The translations under genes and the position numbers were made by a program. 64,000 bases of DNA from Cyclotella cryptica (Eukaryota > Bacillariophyta > Thalassiosirophyceae > Thalassiosirales > Thalassiosiraceae): contig JABMIG010000233.1 in NCBI GenBank assembly GCA_013187285.1, positions 182,007-246,006 on the forward strand, in the 5' to 3' direction. Shown here in pieces: positions 1 through 9,339 of this stretch. Position 1 is the stretch's first letter, and each line of letters begins with the position of its first letter. The notes under the pieces are model-generated. The model had not been told where the DNA came from. It worked only from the letters and a program-made list of their open reading frames with translations, and searched no databases.

Positions 1-852
1 AGGGATGGACCATTTGTGAAACTCTACAAGAGTGTCATCTTGCCAGAAACATATCATTTCGAAGGGAAGGCAGACACAATGTATGATAGAAATAGTCACT
101 AATGTCAGTGTCAAAATATTCAAAGTCCAGCAAATATGCCGGGAATGAAAGGTTCCATTGAAACATCATCGATTATGTTTTACTTCATTATACTTACCAA
201 CCATATTAAAAGTATCTCTTCCGGCCCCCTTCCTCTGATGCCCTTTACCTAACAAAAATGCCTAGTTAGTACATTATGTTCTACAGCATGGTAATACAAT
301 ACCAGTAAAGACGGAGTAGATTGTGAGTAGCTATTATTTTATATTAATATTTTCAGATCTCCTCTGTCATGATGCATGAGAACTACATAGTGGAGGGCCC
401 AAAGATTTGATGGTTCTCAAGAATATGTTCTGGAGGGCTGAGTTGACAACTTTAATTATGCACAGTAAGGATAGTGATTTTTGGAATGGTTGCAATAGCA
501 AGTGGCAATGTTTTGTGTAGTCAATTTTTGAGGATGGTTTCGACAGGGTGTGTCATGTGTCTTTGGACTGTGTTTTTGAAGAATGTCCAATCTAAAGAAT
601 GAGGTTTTAGGTTCTATATCGTTATGCTTAATTATTTTGTTGGTAGTTCTATTTTGTAAAGTTGTACTTAAGGTCGACTTTCTTGTGGGTGATATTGGGT
701 GTCATGCAGTTTGGGAGCAAACAAAGAAAAAACATTCATTGCCATAAAGTTATGTGGTGTGTCATAGTTTTATTCATTGTGCCATTAAAGTGAGCACTCA
801 TTGCCATGATGAGGGATGAAATAAATCCCAAAGAAAGCTTTCCAATGTTCTG
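1..852. other. intergenic stretch, nothing recognised
   Basis: No open frame of useful length on either strand, no clear repeat and no RNA gene seen. The sequence is AT-rich and non-coding in appearance. It follows the 3' end of the cyclophilin-like pseudogene, which runs on the minus strand. Confidence 0.5.
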
Positions 853-1661
853 CTAACTAACATCCACAATCAAAGTCTTCACTTCCGTCAACGGTCTATC
901 CAAATCATCCGTCGTGACCCCCTCAATCGCCATAACCACCTCCATACCCCTGTAACCCTCCCAAACACGGGATGCTTATGATCCAACCAAGGCGTGGCAC
1001 AGTGGTAATAAAAAACTGACTCACATTTGTATTGGGTCTGGCATCGCCATCGAAACGTTAAAGGGACGATCGTGTCTCAACTCCCTCCGGTTTCGTCTTC
1101 AAACTCTCTCCCCAAATGGATTATCCCCCCGTACCATCTCCCAGGGGGTGATGATTCGATGAAAAATGACATTGTCGTAATATCCGGATTGGGCGTGACC
1201 GATGAAATTTTGAATGGTTTTGGGAGTTTCCTTGGTGTATAATTTGATGGTGATGTCTCCGTGTGTGGTGCTTAGAATGGCGGTGCTGGCGGTGGATAGT
1301 TTGGCGTCGGAGGAATCGTAATCGTTGGAATGGACGAAATGGGATGCCTTGAGGAGATCAGAGGCGTCGGGGGATTTGTTGAGAACGTCTAGACTTTGTT
1401 TTGCGCCGTGTTGTTCCTCGAGGAGTGGATTGTGGTGGCTAAAGGCGTAGAACAACGTTTGCCGTAGGTGAGGGCAATAATGAGGGAACCGTTGGGGGGA
1501 GCATTACCATCATAGGTTTTACGAGATATGGCGGCACTCGATCCTCCCATTCTCGCCAACTGCAATTGTTGATCGACATTGGCATCCCCGGTATAGAGAC
1601 CGCAATGAAAAAATCGTAACGTGATGATGTATGGTGTATTGACCAATATCGTCAGTATCAC
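853..1661 (-). pseudogene. PPWD1: decayed 5'-truncated PPWD1/CYP71-type cyclophilin
   Basis: Seen: read on the minus strand, the pieces match the end of the WD40 part and the whole cyclophilin domain of PPWD1-type peptidyl-prolyl isomerases. They run in order GLYTGDANVDQQLQLARMGG, then TTHGDITIKLYTKETPKT, GYYDNVIFHRII, NTNVSQFFITTVP, and finally WLDHKHPVFGRV followed by a DLDRPLTEVKTLIVDVS tail with a stop at 853-855. The pieces lie in different frames. At least four one-base shifts are needed, an internal stop is present, and a short segment after FHRII (family GFMVQTGDPLG) is missing. The N-terminal WD40 repeats are absent upstream of about 1,661. Known of the family: nuclear, spliceosome- or chromatin-associated WD40-cyclophilin. 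Inference: a dead partial copy, so an intact gene should exist elsewhere in the genome. Clustered sequencing errors are less likely because whole segments are missing too. Confidence 0.75.
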
Positions 1662-2000
1662 TAGATGCGTGGTGATGGCGTCACGGCGATGCCAGCAGGA
1701 ACGTTGTTGGCAAAAAACTGAATGAGTTAGGGCCGTCTTAATCCGTTTTCTGAAGGTGACCGTGTGTCATGGTTTCTGATTTTTTTGGCTTGAGATGTCA
1801 CGTGATGTTCCACTTCATAATACACCCATGATCACTGATAGCTGATAGCAGAAGTTCGTGATATCACGTTGGTTAATGGCCTCTATGGTATGGTACTTGT
1901 CCCCAGACTAGGTATATGTACGAGTATGGTACCATTGTTATGTGAGTTCACACATTATGGTTCATGACTCCGTGAAATCCCTTAAACATTCACGCCCATG
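1662..2000. other. intergenic stretch, nothing recognised
   Basis: No supported gene or RNA feature. No clear repeat boundary is visible. Confidence 0.4.
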
Positions 2001-2290
2001 TTTTATCAAACAATGAACTAAAAGATTAGACGTTAAACTAAAAAAATATACGCTGAACTAATGGAAAATACAAAGAACTAAAATAATTTTAGTTGCAATA
2101 CAATAAACTAAAATAATTTTAGTTGCAAGACGCTAAACTAATCGCTCTTTTCTAATCAATACGCTGAACTTTCCGCTAATTTCCTTCAGTACGCTGAATG
2201 AAAGTGAAAAATAGTTGTTAAATACAATGAACTTAAAGAGATCCGGGAAAGACGCTGAACTAAAAGATGTCGGATTGTTGGTTTAGAATA
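2000..2290. repeat. interspersed short motif cluster (ACGCTGAACTAA)
   Basis: A 12-14 base motif close to ATACGCTGAACTAA, with variants ACGCTAAACTAA and ACAATGAACTTA, occurs about ten times in under 300 bp at irregular 20-50 bp spacing and always in the same orientation. The segment AACTAAAATAATTTTAGTTGCAA is also duplicated in tandem around 2,075-2,130. The nature is unknown: a degenerate minisatellite or the subterminal repeats of a transposon end. Confidence 0.45.
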
Positions 2291-2866
2291 CCATTCCCGC
2301 AGCTCCCAGGCATCACCAAAAAGTTTTTCTATGTTACGTTAGTACGCTAAACGCATCACCCAAAATTATGTTCAACAGAAGTGCCTTACTTACATCTTGA
2401 ACCAAAACCGCGATTGTACGAGCGAAGCTCGCTTTAACACTAAAAATGTCGTGCCCGTGCGCGCGCGTGCGCGCGGCGCGAGCAAAGCGAGTGCGGTGCG
2501 CACACTAACTGGCGTGTACTGTCATATCTTCTTTTTAATGAAACAAGGCGAATTCCTTTTTGCAGGCTCTCGCTGCTGCTAAAAAATCTTGCAGCGGCTG
2601 CTTGTAATTTTTGAACATTATTAGGGGCATGCCATCATTAATTTTTTGGGGCCAAAATGTCAAAATATAAAATATCCAGTTCTTTATGTCCGATTGTTTA
2701 TGAACTGGTTAATGATGGAGCCATCCAAAATTCTGGGTTTTCCTAGGTTTTAATTTTCTAGCACCATTTTTTATTTTTAGGCTGAAAAACACTTCCCTTT
2801 CCCAAAATTCCTTGGCCTAAACGTATTAGTCATTTCTAGTCCTATTGGGGCTGCTCATCCACCCAT
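2291..2866. other. intergenic stretch with a short CpG-rich patch
   Basis: At about 2,455-2,505 there is a GC-rich patch of alternating GCGCG in otherwise AT-rich DNA. At 2,570-2,625 a short sequence (AAAAAATCTTGCAGCGGCTG) recurs in similar form at 49,510-49,545, so it is probably a piece of a dispersed repeat. No gene is supported. Confidence 0.4.
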
Positions 2867-3241
2867 TATATATGCTGATCCCGTTAGGGCACCGTCCCAG
2901 TTCTAGAACTGGACTATTTTTTTCGTTCAGTTCTAGAACTGGACGTTTTTCTCCACGTTGGGCACTATGTGTTGAAACTATTTTCCAGTGCCCCAACGGT
3001 GATGCATATTGATTGAGGTAAGGCTAAGTACTACCTCCAATTTTCTGAGGTACCGTATTAGGCAAAGAGTCGACCTAATTGCGGTCCCAGTTCTAGCACT
3101 GGGACGTCCAGTTCTAGAACTGGGCACCCCATTCAGGCTCGGTGCCCCAAAGGGGAGAAAACCATCCAGTTCTAGAACTGGACTGAAAAATTGTCCAGTT
3201 CTAGAACTGGGACGGTGCCCTACCGGGATCCAACATATATT
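2867..3241. mobile_element. foldback/MITE-like element with GTTCTAGAAC palindromes
   Basis: The two ends are inverted copies of each other. The left reads GATCCCGTTAGGGCACCGTC from 2,877 and the right is its complement ending at 3,230, with weaker inversion reaching the ATATAT on both outer sides. Each arm of roughly 70 bp carries CCAGTTCTAGAACTGG, itself a perfect 16-bp palindrome. In all about six copies or near copies of that palindrome occur inside the element. No transposase is present, so it would be non-autonomous. Exact ends and target duplication are not certain. The frame open across it at 3,009-3,311 merely repeats PVLELG from the palindromes and is not called as a gene. Confidence 0.7.
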
Positions 3242-4217
3242 ACTTGTTGTTCCGATGTCGGGCAGCGACTACGAGGAAGAAAGCTTAGCGGACATGGAAA
3301 CTTTCAATTAGGATAATTAATTGTCTTCTAAGATTATTAATTAGAAGTAACAACAATAACAATAATAAAAAAATATTATATTATTATGGGCGCCACAGAC
3401 TGGTTGATGTGGGCAACACAGATATAAGGGGGATTCTTTTCTGTCTGACAAACCGACCCGAGGACTTACTGCACAGCGCTGCTCATGTCGATTATGTGAC
3501 TAAACAAATACTGTTTTAGAGTGCTTGTGCACCTTGAAGTTCAAGAGCAATAGTGCTCCGATTTAGTGCTCCAATTTTGTGCTCCGATTGCTAGCCTCAT
3601 GACATTGTGGACAAGAAAAGACAGGTAGAGCAATGTTGCATGGTGCCATGTTGATAAGGGGACCTACGTGCTGAATTTACGGAACAAATAATGTGTGGCG
3701 ATTTATTATGGCGTCACATCTTAGAGTGAACATGAATTTAGGGTAGAAAATTTCAGTCCCTTGAGATGGGATAAGGACCCCATCCTATGGGACTCGATTT
3801 AGGACGCAATCTAGAAATAGCTAAATAGAGTTTAGTTCGTTGCTAGATGAGGAAATTTTGAAAAATAGACCTTTTCAGAATTTGGTTCCAAACTTCTTTT
3901 GGCAAATCTTGTCTATCTTTTATCAAATCAACACTCAATGTTATGGCACGGCAGTCTTATTTTGTCTCATTAAACTACCATCACTCAAAAGTCCTCCACT
4001 GTTGTCATGTTCTTATAGTCAGAAATATGTTGTCAGAATGTTGGTGTTCATTCTGTGTGTAATTTGCCACAACAACAGTATTTGCTAGCACACATATCTT
4101 TTACAAGAAGCCACACTCCTCCTTGGCCTAACACCTTGGCATCATCAGATGAATCACAGAGACCCGTTGGCCTTTCTGCTGATACATAAAACAAAGCCAA
4201 AAAAAAAAAAAAGGGGC
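3242..4217. other. intergenic stretch, nothing recognised
   Basis: AT-rich, with a run of A at about 4,198-4,212 just outside the CACTG element. No gene supported. The 82-residue frame at 3,840-4,088 has no recognisable feature. Confidence 0.45.
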
Positions 4218-4228
4218 CACTGCAAACG

Positions 4229-4430
4229 AATTGTTAGTAAGGCTGGTAAGCCTGTTAGTTAAACTGTAAACAAGATTTTTTTACTTACAGAATACCTAAC
4301 ATGAGGCTCAACGGTCAGTCGGAGGGGCAGAGTCACAAATTCTTTCTCACTTCTTGCTAACTGTTAGTAAAGTTTTGGGGACAATGTTAGACTTCGACGG
4401 ACTGCTAACAGGTTTACTAACATTAGGTAC
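4229..4430. repeat. left subterminal repeat cluster of the large CACTG element
   Basis: Motif GTTAG(T/C)AA and its complement TT(A/G)CTAAC occur about seven times (for example near 4,232, 4,248, 4,357, 4,367, 4,407 and 4,415) in mixed orientation. Clusters of this kind are the expected binding sites for a CACTA-type transposon protein. That function is inferred from the family. Confidence 0.5.
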
Positions 4431-4659
4431 TAAAACGAGTTTTTTAATCTAAATAATCTCTTAACCTAGGCAGATTTTTTTCAGCACTTCCCATTTGTGT
4501 AGTTCCCCACCCTATGTAGTCTGGCCCTCAACAGGCATCACGCACTTCACACTTCACACGATTTCACAATAGTAAAGAAGGGCGGGAAATACCCATGACA
4601 TTCTTGTCTTTATTGCAAGTGCGATACATGATAACTTTTTCAATTAAATTGTTACATTT

Positions 4660-6430
4660 TGGATCCACCCCCGATCAATCACACTGAAGCCCACAGACCG
4701 TCTTTTGCTCCACCGTTGCTGCCACCTGCTCGCGTTCATAACAGCAGAGCGGCAAAGCAAAAAGAACGGTGAGAAAACATCAAGTTTTGATGATGTTACA
4801 GTTTTTTTACTCACCATTTTTTCAACTAAATTGCTGCTTTTAATTCCTACGCGCGATCTGTGATATTGAAGCCCACAGACCGTCTTTTGCTCTGCTGTTG
4901 CTGCCACCTGCTCGCGTTCATAACAGCAGAGCGGCAAAGCAAAAAGAATGGTGAGAAAACATCAAGTTTTGATGATGTTACAGTTTTTTTACTCACCATT
5001 TTTTCAATTAAATTGCTGCTTTTAATTCCTACGCGCGATCTGTGATATTGAAGCCCACAGACCGTCTTTTGCTCTGCTGTTGCTGCCACCTGCTCGCGTT
5101 CATAACAGCAGAGTGGCAATGCAAAAGAACGGTGAGAAAACATCAAGTTTTGATGATGTTACAGTTTTTTTACTCACCATTTTTTCAATTAAATTGCTGC
5201 TTTAATTCCTACGCGCGATCTGTGATATTGAAGCCCACAGACCGTCTTTTGCTCTGCTGTTGCTGCCACCTGCTCGCGTTCATAACAGCAGAGCGGCAAT
5301 GCTAAAAGAACGGTGAGAAAACATCAAGTTTTGATGATATTACAGTTTTTTTCCCTCACCATTTTTTCAATTAAATTGCTGCTTTTAATTCCTACGCGCG
5401 ATCTGTGATATTGAAGCCCACAGACCGTCTTTTGCTCTGCTGTTGCTGCCACCTGCTCGCGTTCATAACAGCAGAGCGGCAAAGCAAAAAGAATGGTGAG
5501 AAAACATCAAGTTTTGATGATGTTACAGTTTTTTACTCACCATTTTTTCAATTAAATAACTGCTTCATTTCTTAAACGCGATCTGTGGTTTTGAAGCTCA
5601 CAGACAGTCTTTTGCTCTGCTGTTGCTGCCACCTGCTCGCGTTCATAACAGCAGAGTGGCAGCACAAAATGAACGGTGAGAAATCATCATGTTTTGATGA
5701 TGTTTCAGTTTTTTTAACTCACCAGTTTTCAATTGAATTTCTGTTCTGCAAATCTCCCAACTCAACAATGGGAAACTTTTTGCACAGATTGATTGAGGCC
5801 ACGCCCCCGCCACTCATCACTAGCCAACATCATTCTCTGTCATCAAATCCCACGTGCAAGGTGAGACTTTATTTGTTTTTTGTTTTCACTCTTCCCTTCC
5901 CTGACAATTTAACAATTTTCAATTAAATTGCTCACCTTCCTCTCAACTTTACCACGGAAATCTTGGCCCACAGAGGAAATTAGGCCGTGCCACCAACACC
6001 CACCACTAGCCATTAGAATTCCCTGTCAGGCAATCCTGCTCGCAAGGTGAGACTATGTTTGATTTTTTTGTTATCACAGTTCAAACCACGAGGACAAGTT
6101 ATAACAATTTTCAATTATATTGTCCACCTCCCTCCCAACTCTACCCTGGGAATCTTGGGTCACGCTGCCACCACCCACCACTATCCGACAGAATTCCTTT
6201 CAGCCAATACTGCTTGCAAGGTGAGACCGTTTTGCTGTTTTCTTTTTGTTTGTTTTTGCTCTTCATATCATGAGGGTTTAACAATTTTCAATTTATTGTT
6301 TGACTTCTCTACTTTGGCTAAGCATTAGGTAACAGTTATATAGAGGGGCAACTAAAGTAGAATGGTGAGAAAATATCACCATTTAATGATGTTGCATTTC
6401 TTTATCCACTCGCCATTTTTTCTTTGAGAT
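4660..6430 (+). repeat. tandem array i, ~181 bp unit with intron-like signals
   Basis: Ten units. GTGAG begins at 4769, 4951, 5132, 5313, 5496, 5676, 5861, 6047, 6221 and 6365, with steps of 182, 181, 181, 183, 180, 185, 186, 174 and 144. The first six units are nearly identical and the later ones drift. In each good unit GTGAG is followed 109-113 nt later by a CCCACAG or similar, leaving an exon-like block of 71-73 nt (for example 4879-4950, 5241-5312, 5424-5495). One frame of that block reads DRLLLCCCCHLLAFITAE, but some units carry stops or lose a base, and the opposite strand is equally open, so a protein is not claimed. See the findings for the splicing hypothesis. Confidence 0.85.
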
Positions 6431-6639
6431 CTGAAATGTCAGGTCCCACAGATGATGATTTATCCTGCTGTCAATGCCACCAGCAGCACTTCAAAAGATT
6501 GATTGGCCCGCATCGCCACTGCTTACTCCCTTCCACTATGTCTCAAATCTTGTTGATGTTATACTGTCTGTTTATTTTGTTTGTACCTGTTTGTTATTTT
6601 GCCTGGTTGGTAATGGTGGGACATTTTGATTTGACTGAT

Positions 6640-7130
6640 TTCATTGCATGAACTGGGATCGTGGTCTTGCAACCGCAGTACTAGTGTCCTTCGTGGGCGT
6701 AGACTCTTTTGTGAAACGAGATTCTGTTCTTGCATTGAAATCTTTCACTTTAAAATTAGTTCCACTTATCTCCCAGCCACCCCTCTTCCTCCACGTCACT
6801 AGTTCCTGTCTCAATTTATGTTTTGTTGATTGTTGTTTTACCTTGTTGGGGATAATGGTGGGACATTTTGATTTGAACTGATTTCTTGCATGAACTGGGA
6901 TCGTGGTCTTGCAACCGCAGTACTAGTGTCCTTCGTGGGCGTAGACTCTTTTGCGAAACGAGATTCTGTTCTTGCATTGAAATCTTTCGCTTTAAAATTG
7001 TCCCCACTTATCTCCCAGCCACCCCTCTTCCTCCTATCTATTTACTGCCTCAAATTTATTTTTTGGTAAATGTTGATGGTTATTATTTGTACATTGTCAT
7101 TCTTGGTTTGAAATCTTTTGTTTGAAAAAC
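6640..7130 (+). repeat. tandem array ii, 242 bp unit, two copies
   Basis: The block starting CATGAACTGGGATCGTGGTC occurs at 6,647 and 6,889. A more degenerate third piece may follow. Its core (ACTGGGATCGTGG through AACGAGATTCTG) is clearly related to the 260-bp unit of the array at 9.3-11.9 kb. A GTGGGAC about 65 nt before an ACCGCAG gives the same donor-acceptor layout as the other arrays. Confidence 0.75.
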
Positions 7131-7740
7131 TCCTCCTTTCTCTGCTAGCCACCTGGTCTTCCTCCATTTCCTGCTCTTTTCCTTCGTTTCCAACACAATT
7201 TTAACGTTTTTGTTTGTTGTTGAATATTTCTCTCCATTCTCTTACTTCCATTAAAATCCTTTAGTTCAAAAACTATTCCTCTTTTCTCCTAGCCACCCCA
7301 TCAATGCTCCTCTCTTCTTCCAATTCCACTCTTTTCTTCTTTCTCTGGCAGTCCTGCCTTTAAAGTTCCTGTCTTCGAGTAGTGAACACTTTTTGTTAAT
7401 ATGGTAAGATTTTATTAGACCCATTTTTTCTCCCTGAGACTAAACCTAATCCTTTTGTCACCCAACCCACTGCTACTGTCTATCTCAGTTAATATGGTGA
7501 GTTTTTAACTCATATTCGAGGCTTTGCTTTTTCTTCATAAATTTTAATTTCTAAATTTGATTGAATTTTAAATTTTCAGTTCATTTTCGAAGTTTAGACT
7601 AGAGAAGATAACAGCTAGATGTTAATTCATACTGCTTTGTATGCGAGTCGCAGGGGGTAGTTAAAACCAAGCAATGTTTATTTTGCAGAGGTTAGAATGT
7701 TCGTTACTTCAGTTGGCTTTGTGTGAGAGAGGGACATGAT
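7131..7740. other. T- and C-rich internal part of the CACTG element
   Basis: No gene. Contains pyrimidine-rich sequence, short repeats of a CTCCTAGCCACCCC-like segment carried over from array ii, and a GTGAGTTTTTAA at about 7,497. Confidence 0.35.
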
Positions 7741-8760
7741 TTTTAAATCATGCCTTGGTTTTGCAGGGTGATCTGATAGGTGAAAATATTATGTGGTAGG
7801 GGTGAGATTAATTTTCTCATGGCAATGTTATGTGAGCCTGTGTTCAGATTTGTCCAATTCACAGATCCTTTGGTAATGATGATCTAACATTTTTTCATCC
7901 AAATCTATCTCAGGAGAAACAATCTATCTCAGGAGAAACAAATTGTCAACATTGGATTTTTAAACAATTAAATTGTCAATTCCATTGATTTGTTTAGAAG
8001 GTGACAACTAGGTGCTACTTCATATGGCTTTGTCTGAGAGTTGAACAGGAAATGGTGAATCATACAATGTCTTTGAAGGGTGGTCTGATTGGTGAAAATA
8101 TGTAGCATGGACGAGATAAAGTTGGCTCAAGACAATGTAATGTGAGCCTATGTTGAGTTTTGTTCTCTTCACAGATCCTGTGGTAATGATGACCTAACAT
8201 TTTTTCATCCGAACTCTTTCTCAGGAGAAACCAATTATGAACATCGGATTTTAGACAATTAAATTGTCAATTCTGTTTATTAGTTTAGAAGGTAACATCT
8301 AGTTGTTACTTCATATGGCTTTGAGTGAGAGTTGAACAGGACAGTGAAAATCAAACAATGTTTTTGACAGGTAGTCTGATGGGTGAAAATATGTGGCAGG
8401 GGTGAGATTATGTAAGCTCATGGCAATGTTATGTGAGCCTGTGTTCAGTTTTGTTCTTTTCACAGATCCTGTGGTAGAGATGATCTAACATTTTTCATCC
8501 CAACTCTATCCCAGGAGAAACCAATCATGGACATTGGCTTTTTTTGAGAACAGGAAAGTAAAAATCATGCAATGGTTAATTGCACGGGTTGTCTGATTGG
8601 TGAAAATATGTGGCATGGATGAGATTGATATGGCTAATGACAATTTAATGTGAGTGTATGTTCAGTTTTGTTCTTTTCACAAATCCTGCAGGAAGGGTGA
8701 TCTAATAATTTTTGAATTGTTCAAATTCCTCCCAACTCTGTCTCTGGAAAAACTGACTAT
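7741..8760 (+). repeat. tandem array iii, ~215-312 bp unit, four degenerate copies
   Basis: Anchor GTCTGAT(T/G)GGTGAAAATATG recurs near 7,769, 8,080, 8,372 and 8,590. Two units carry GGGGTGAGATTA followed by TTCACAGATCCT: 7,802-7,864 and 8,402-8,465, which gives intron-like spans of 63 and 64 nt. The others have the acceptor but a weaker donor. Several units also contain CAGGAGAAAC and a GGACATTGG-like piece. Confidence 0.7.
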
Positions 8761-9339
8761 CGACATATGATTGTTTTCTAAGCTGGTAGGATTTATTCTT
8801 GATAGACTCTGACAGGACAAAATCATATGCTTGCAATGTTGCATTGTGGTCTGCTTTGTGATTATATAACAGAAAGATTCCGGGTGAGGTTGAGTTGACC
8901 TGAAACAATGTTATATATTCATGTCTTATACCTTGAAGTCATACCAACATGCTACACTGACTGGACAACAAGCTAACAACTTTTTAGCAAAAACAACTCA
9001 GGATATTTTCAATCAAGTTAACAAGAAAGAAGCTCGCCCATTGAAGAGCAAGGATTACTCTCGTTTATCTCAAACAACCCAATGCTCACTGTTGTCTCCT
9101 ACACAGGTCCTACCCCAACTTTCTATATTCATTCACATCAAATCAATCAGGTAAGGCTATGATAAAATCTGTTTTTATACAGTTCCTGTCGACTACACCT
9201 GATGCACCATTTCTCAATTAAATTGATAACAAAACATATTCAATGACTGAGGACGTTTCTTGATTACAAATAAGAGCATTGAATTGCTAAGATCCACCTC
9301 CTACCACAACATCAACATAGAAAAGCAAATGAGAGGGAG
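8761..9339. other. internal part of the CACTG element, no repeat seen
   Basis: An open frame at 8,921-9,154 (about 77 residues, SYTLKSYQHATLTGQQANNF at its start) is followed at 9,151 by GTAAGG and then by TTTTTATACAG about 35 nt on. It resembles no family I recognise. It could be a unique exon-like block between arrays, or chance. Confidence 0.3.

Noticed and set aside
3009-3311. 100-residue frame with PVLELG repeats
   Set aside because: The repeats are translations of the TTCTAGAACTGG palindromes of the foldback element.
4660-6430. CRISPR-like array
   Set aside because: The entire unit is repeated, with no unique spacers, and the DNA is eukaryotic.
8921-9154. 77-residue frame as a gene
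   Set aside because: Open and followed by a donor-like GTAAGG, but no recognisable domain and it lies inside the repeat-filled element. Kept only as a note in the stretch entry.
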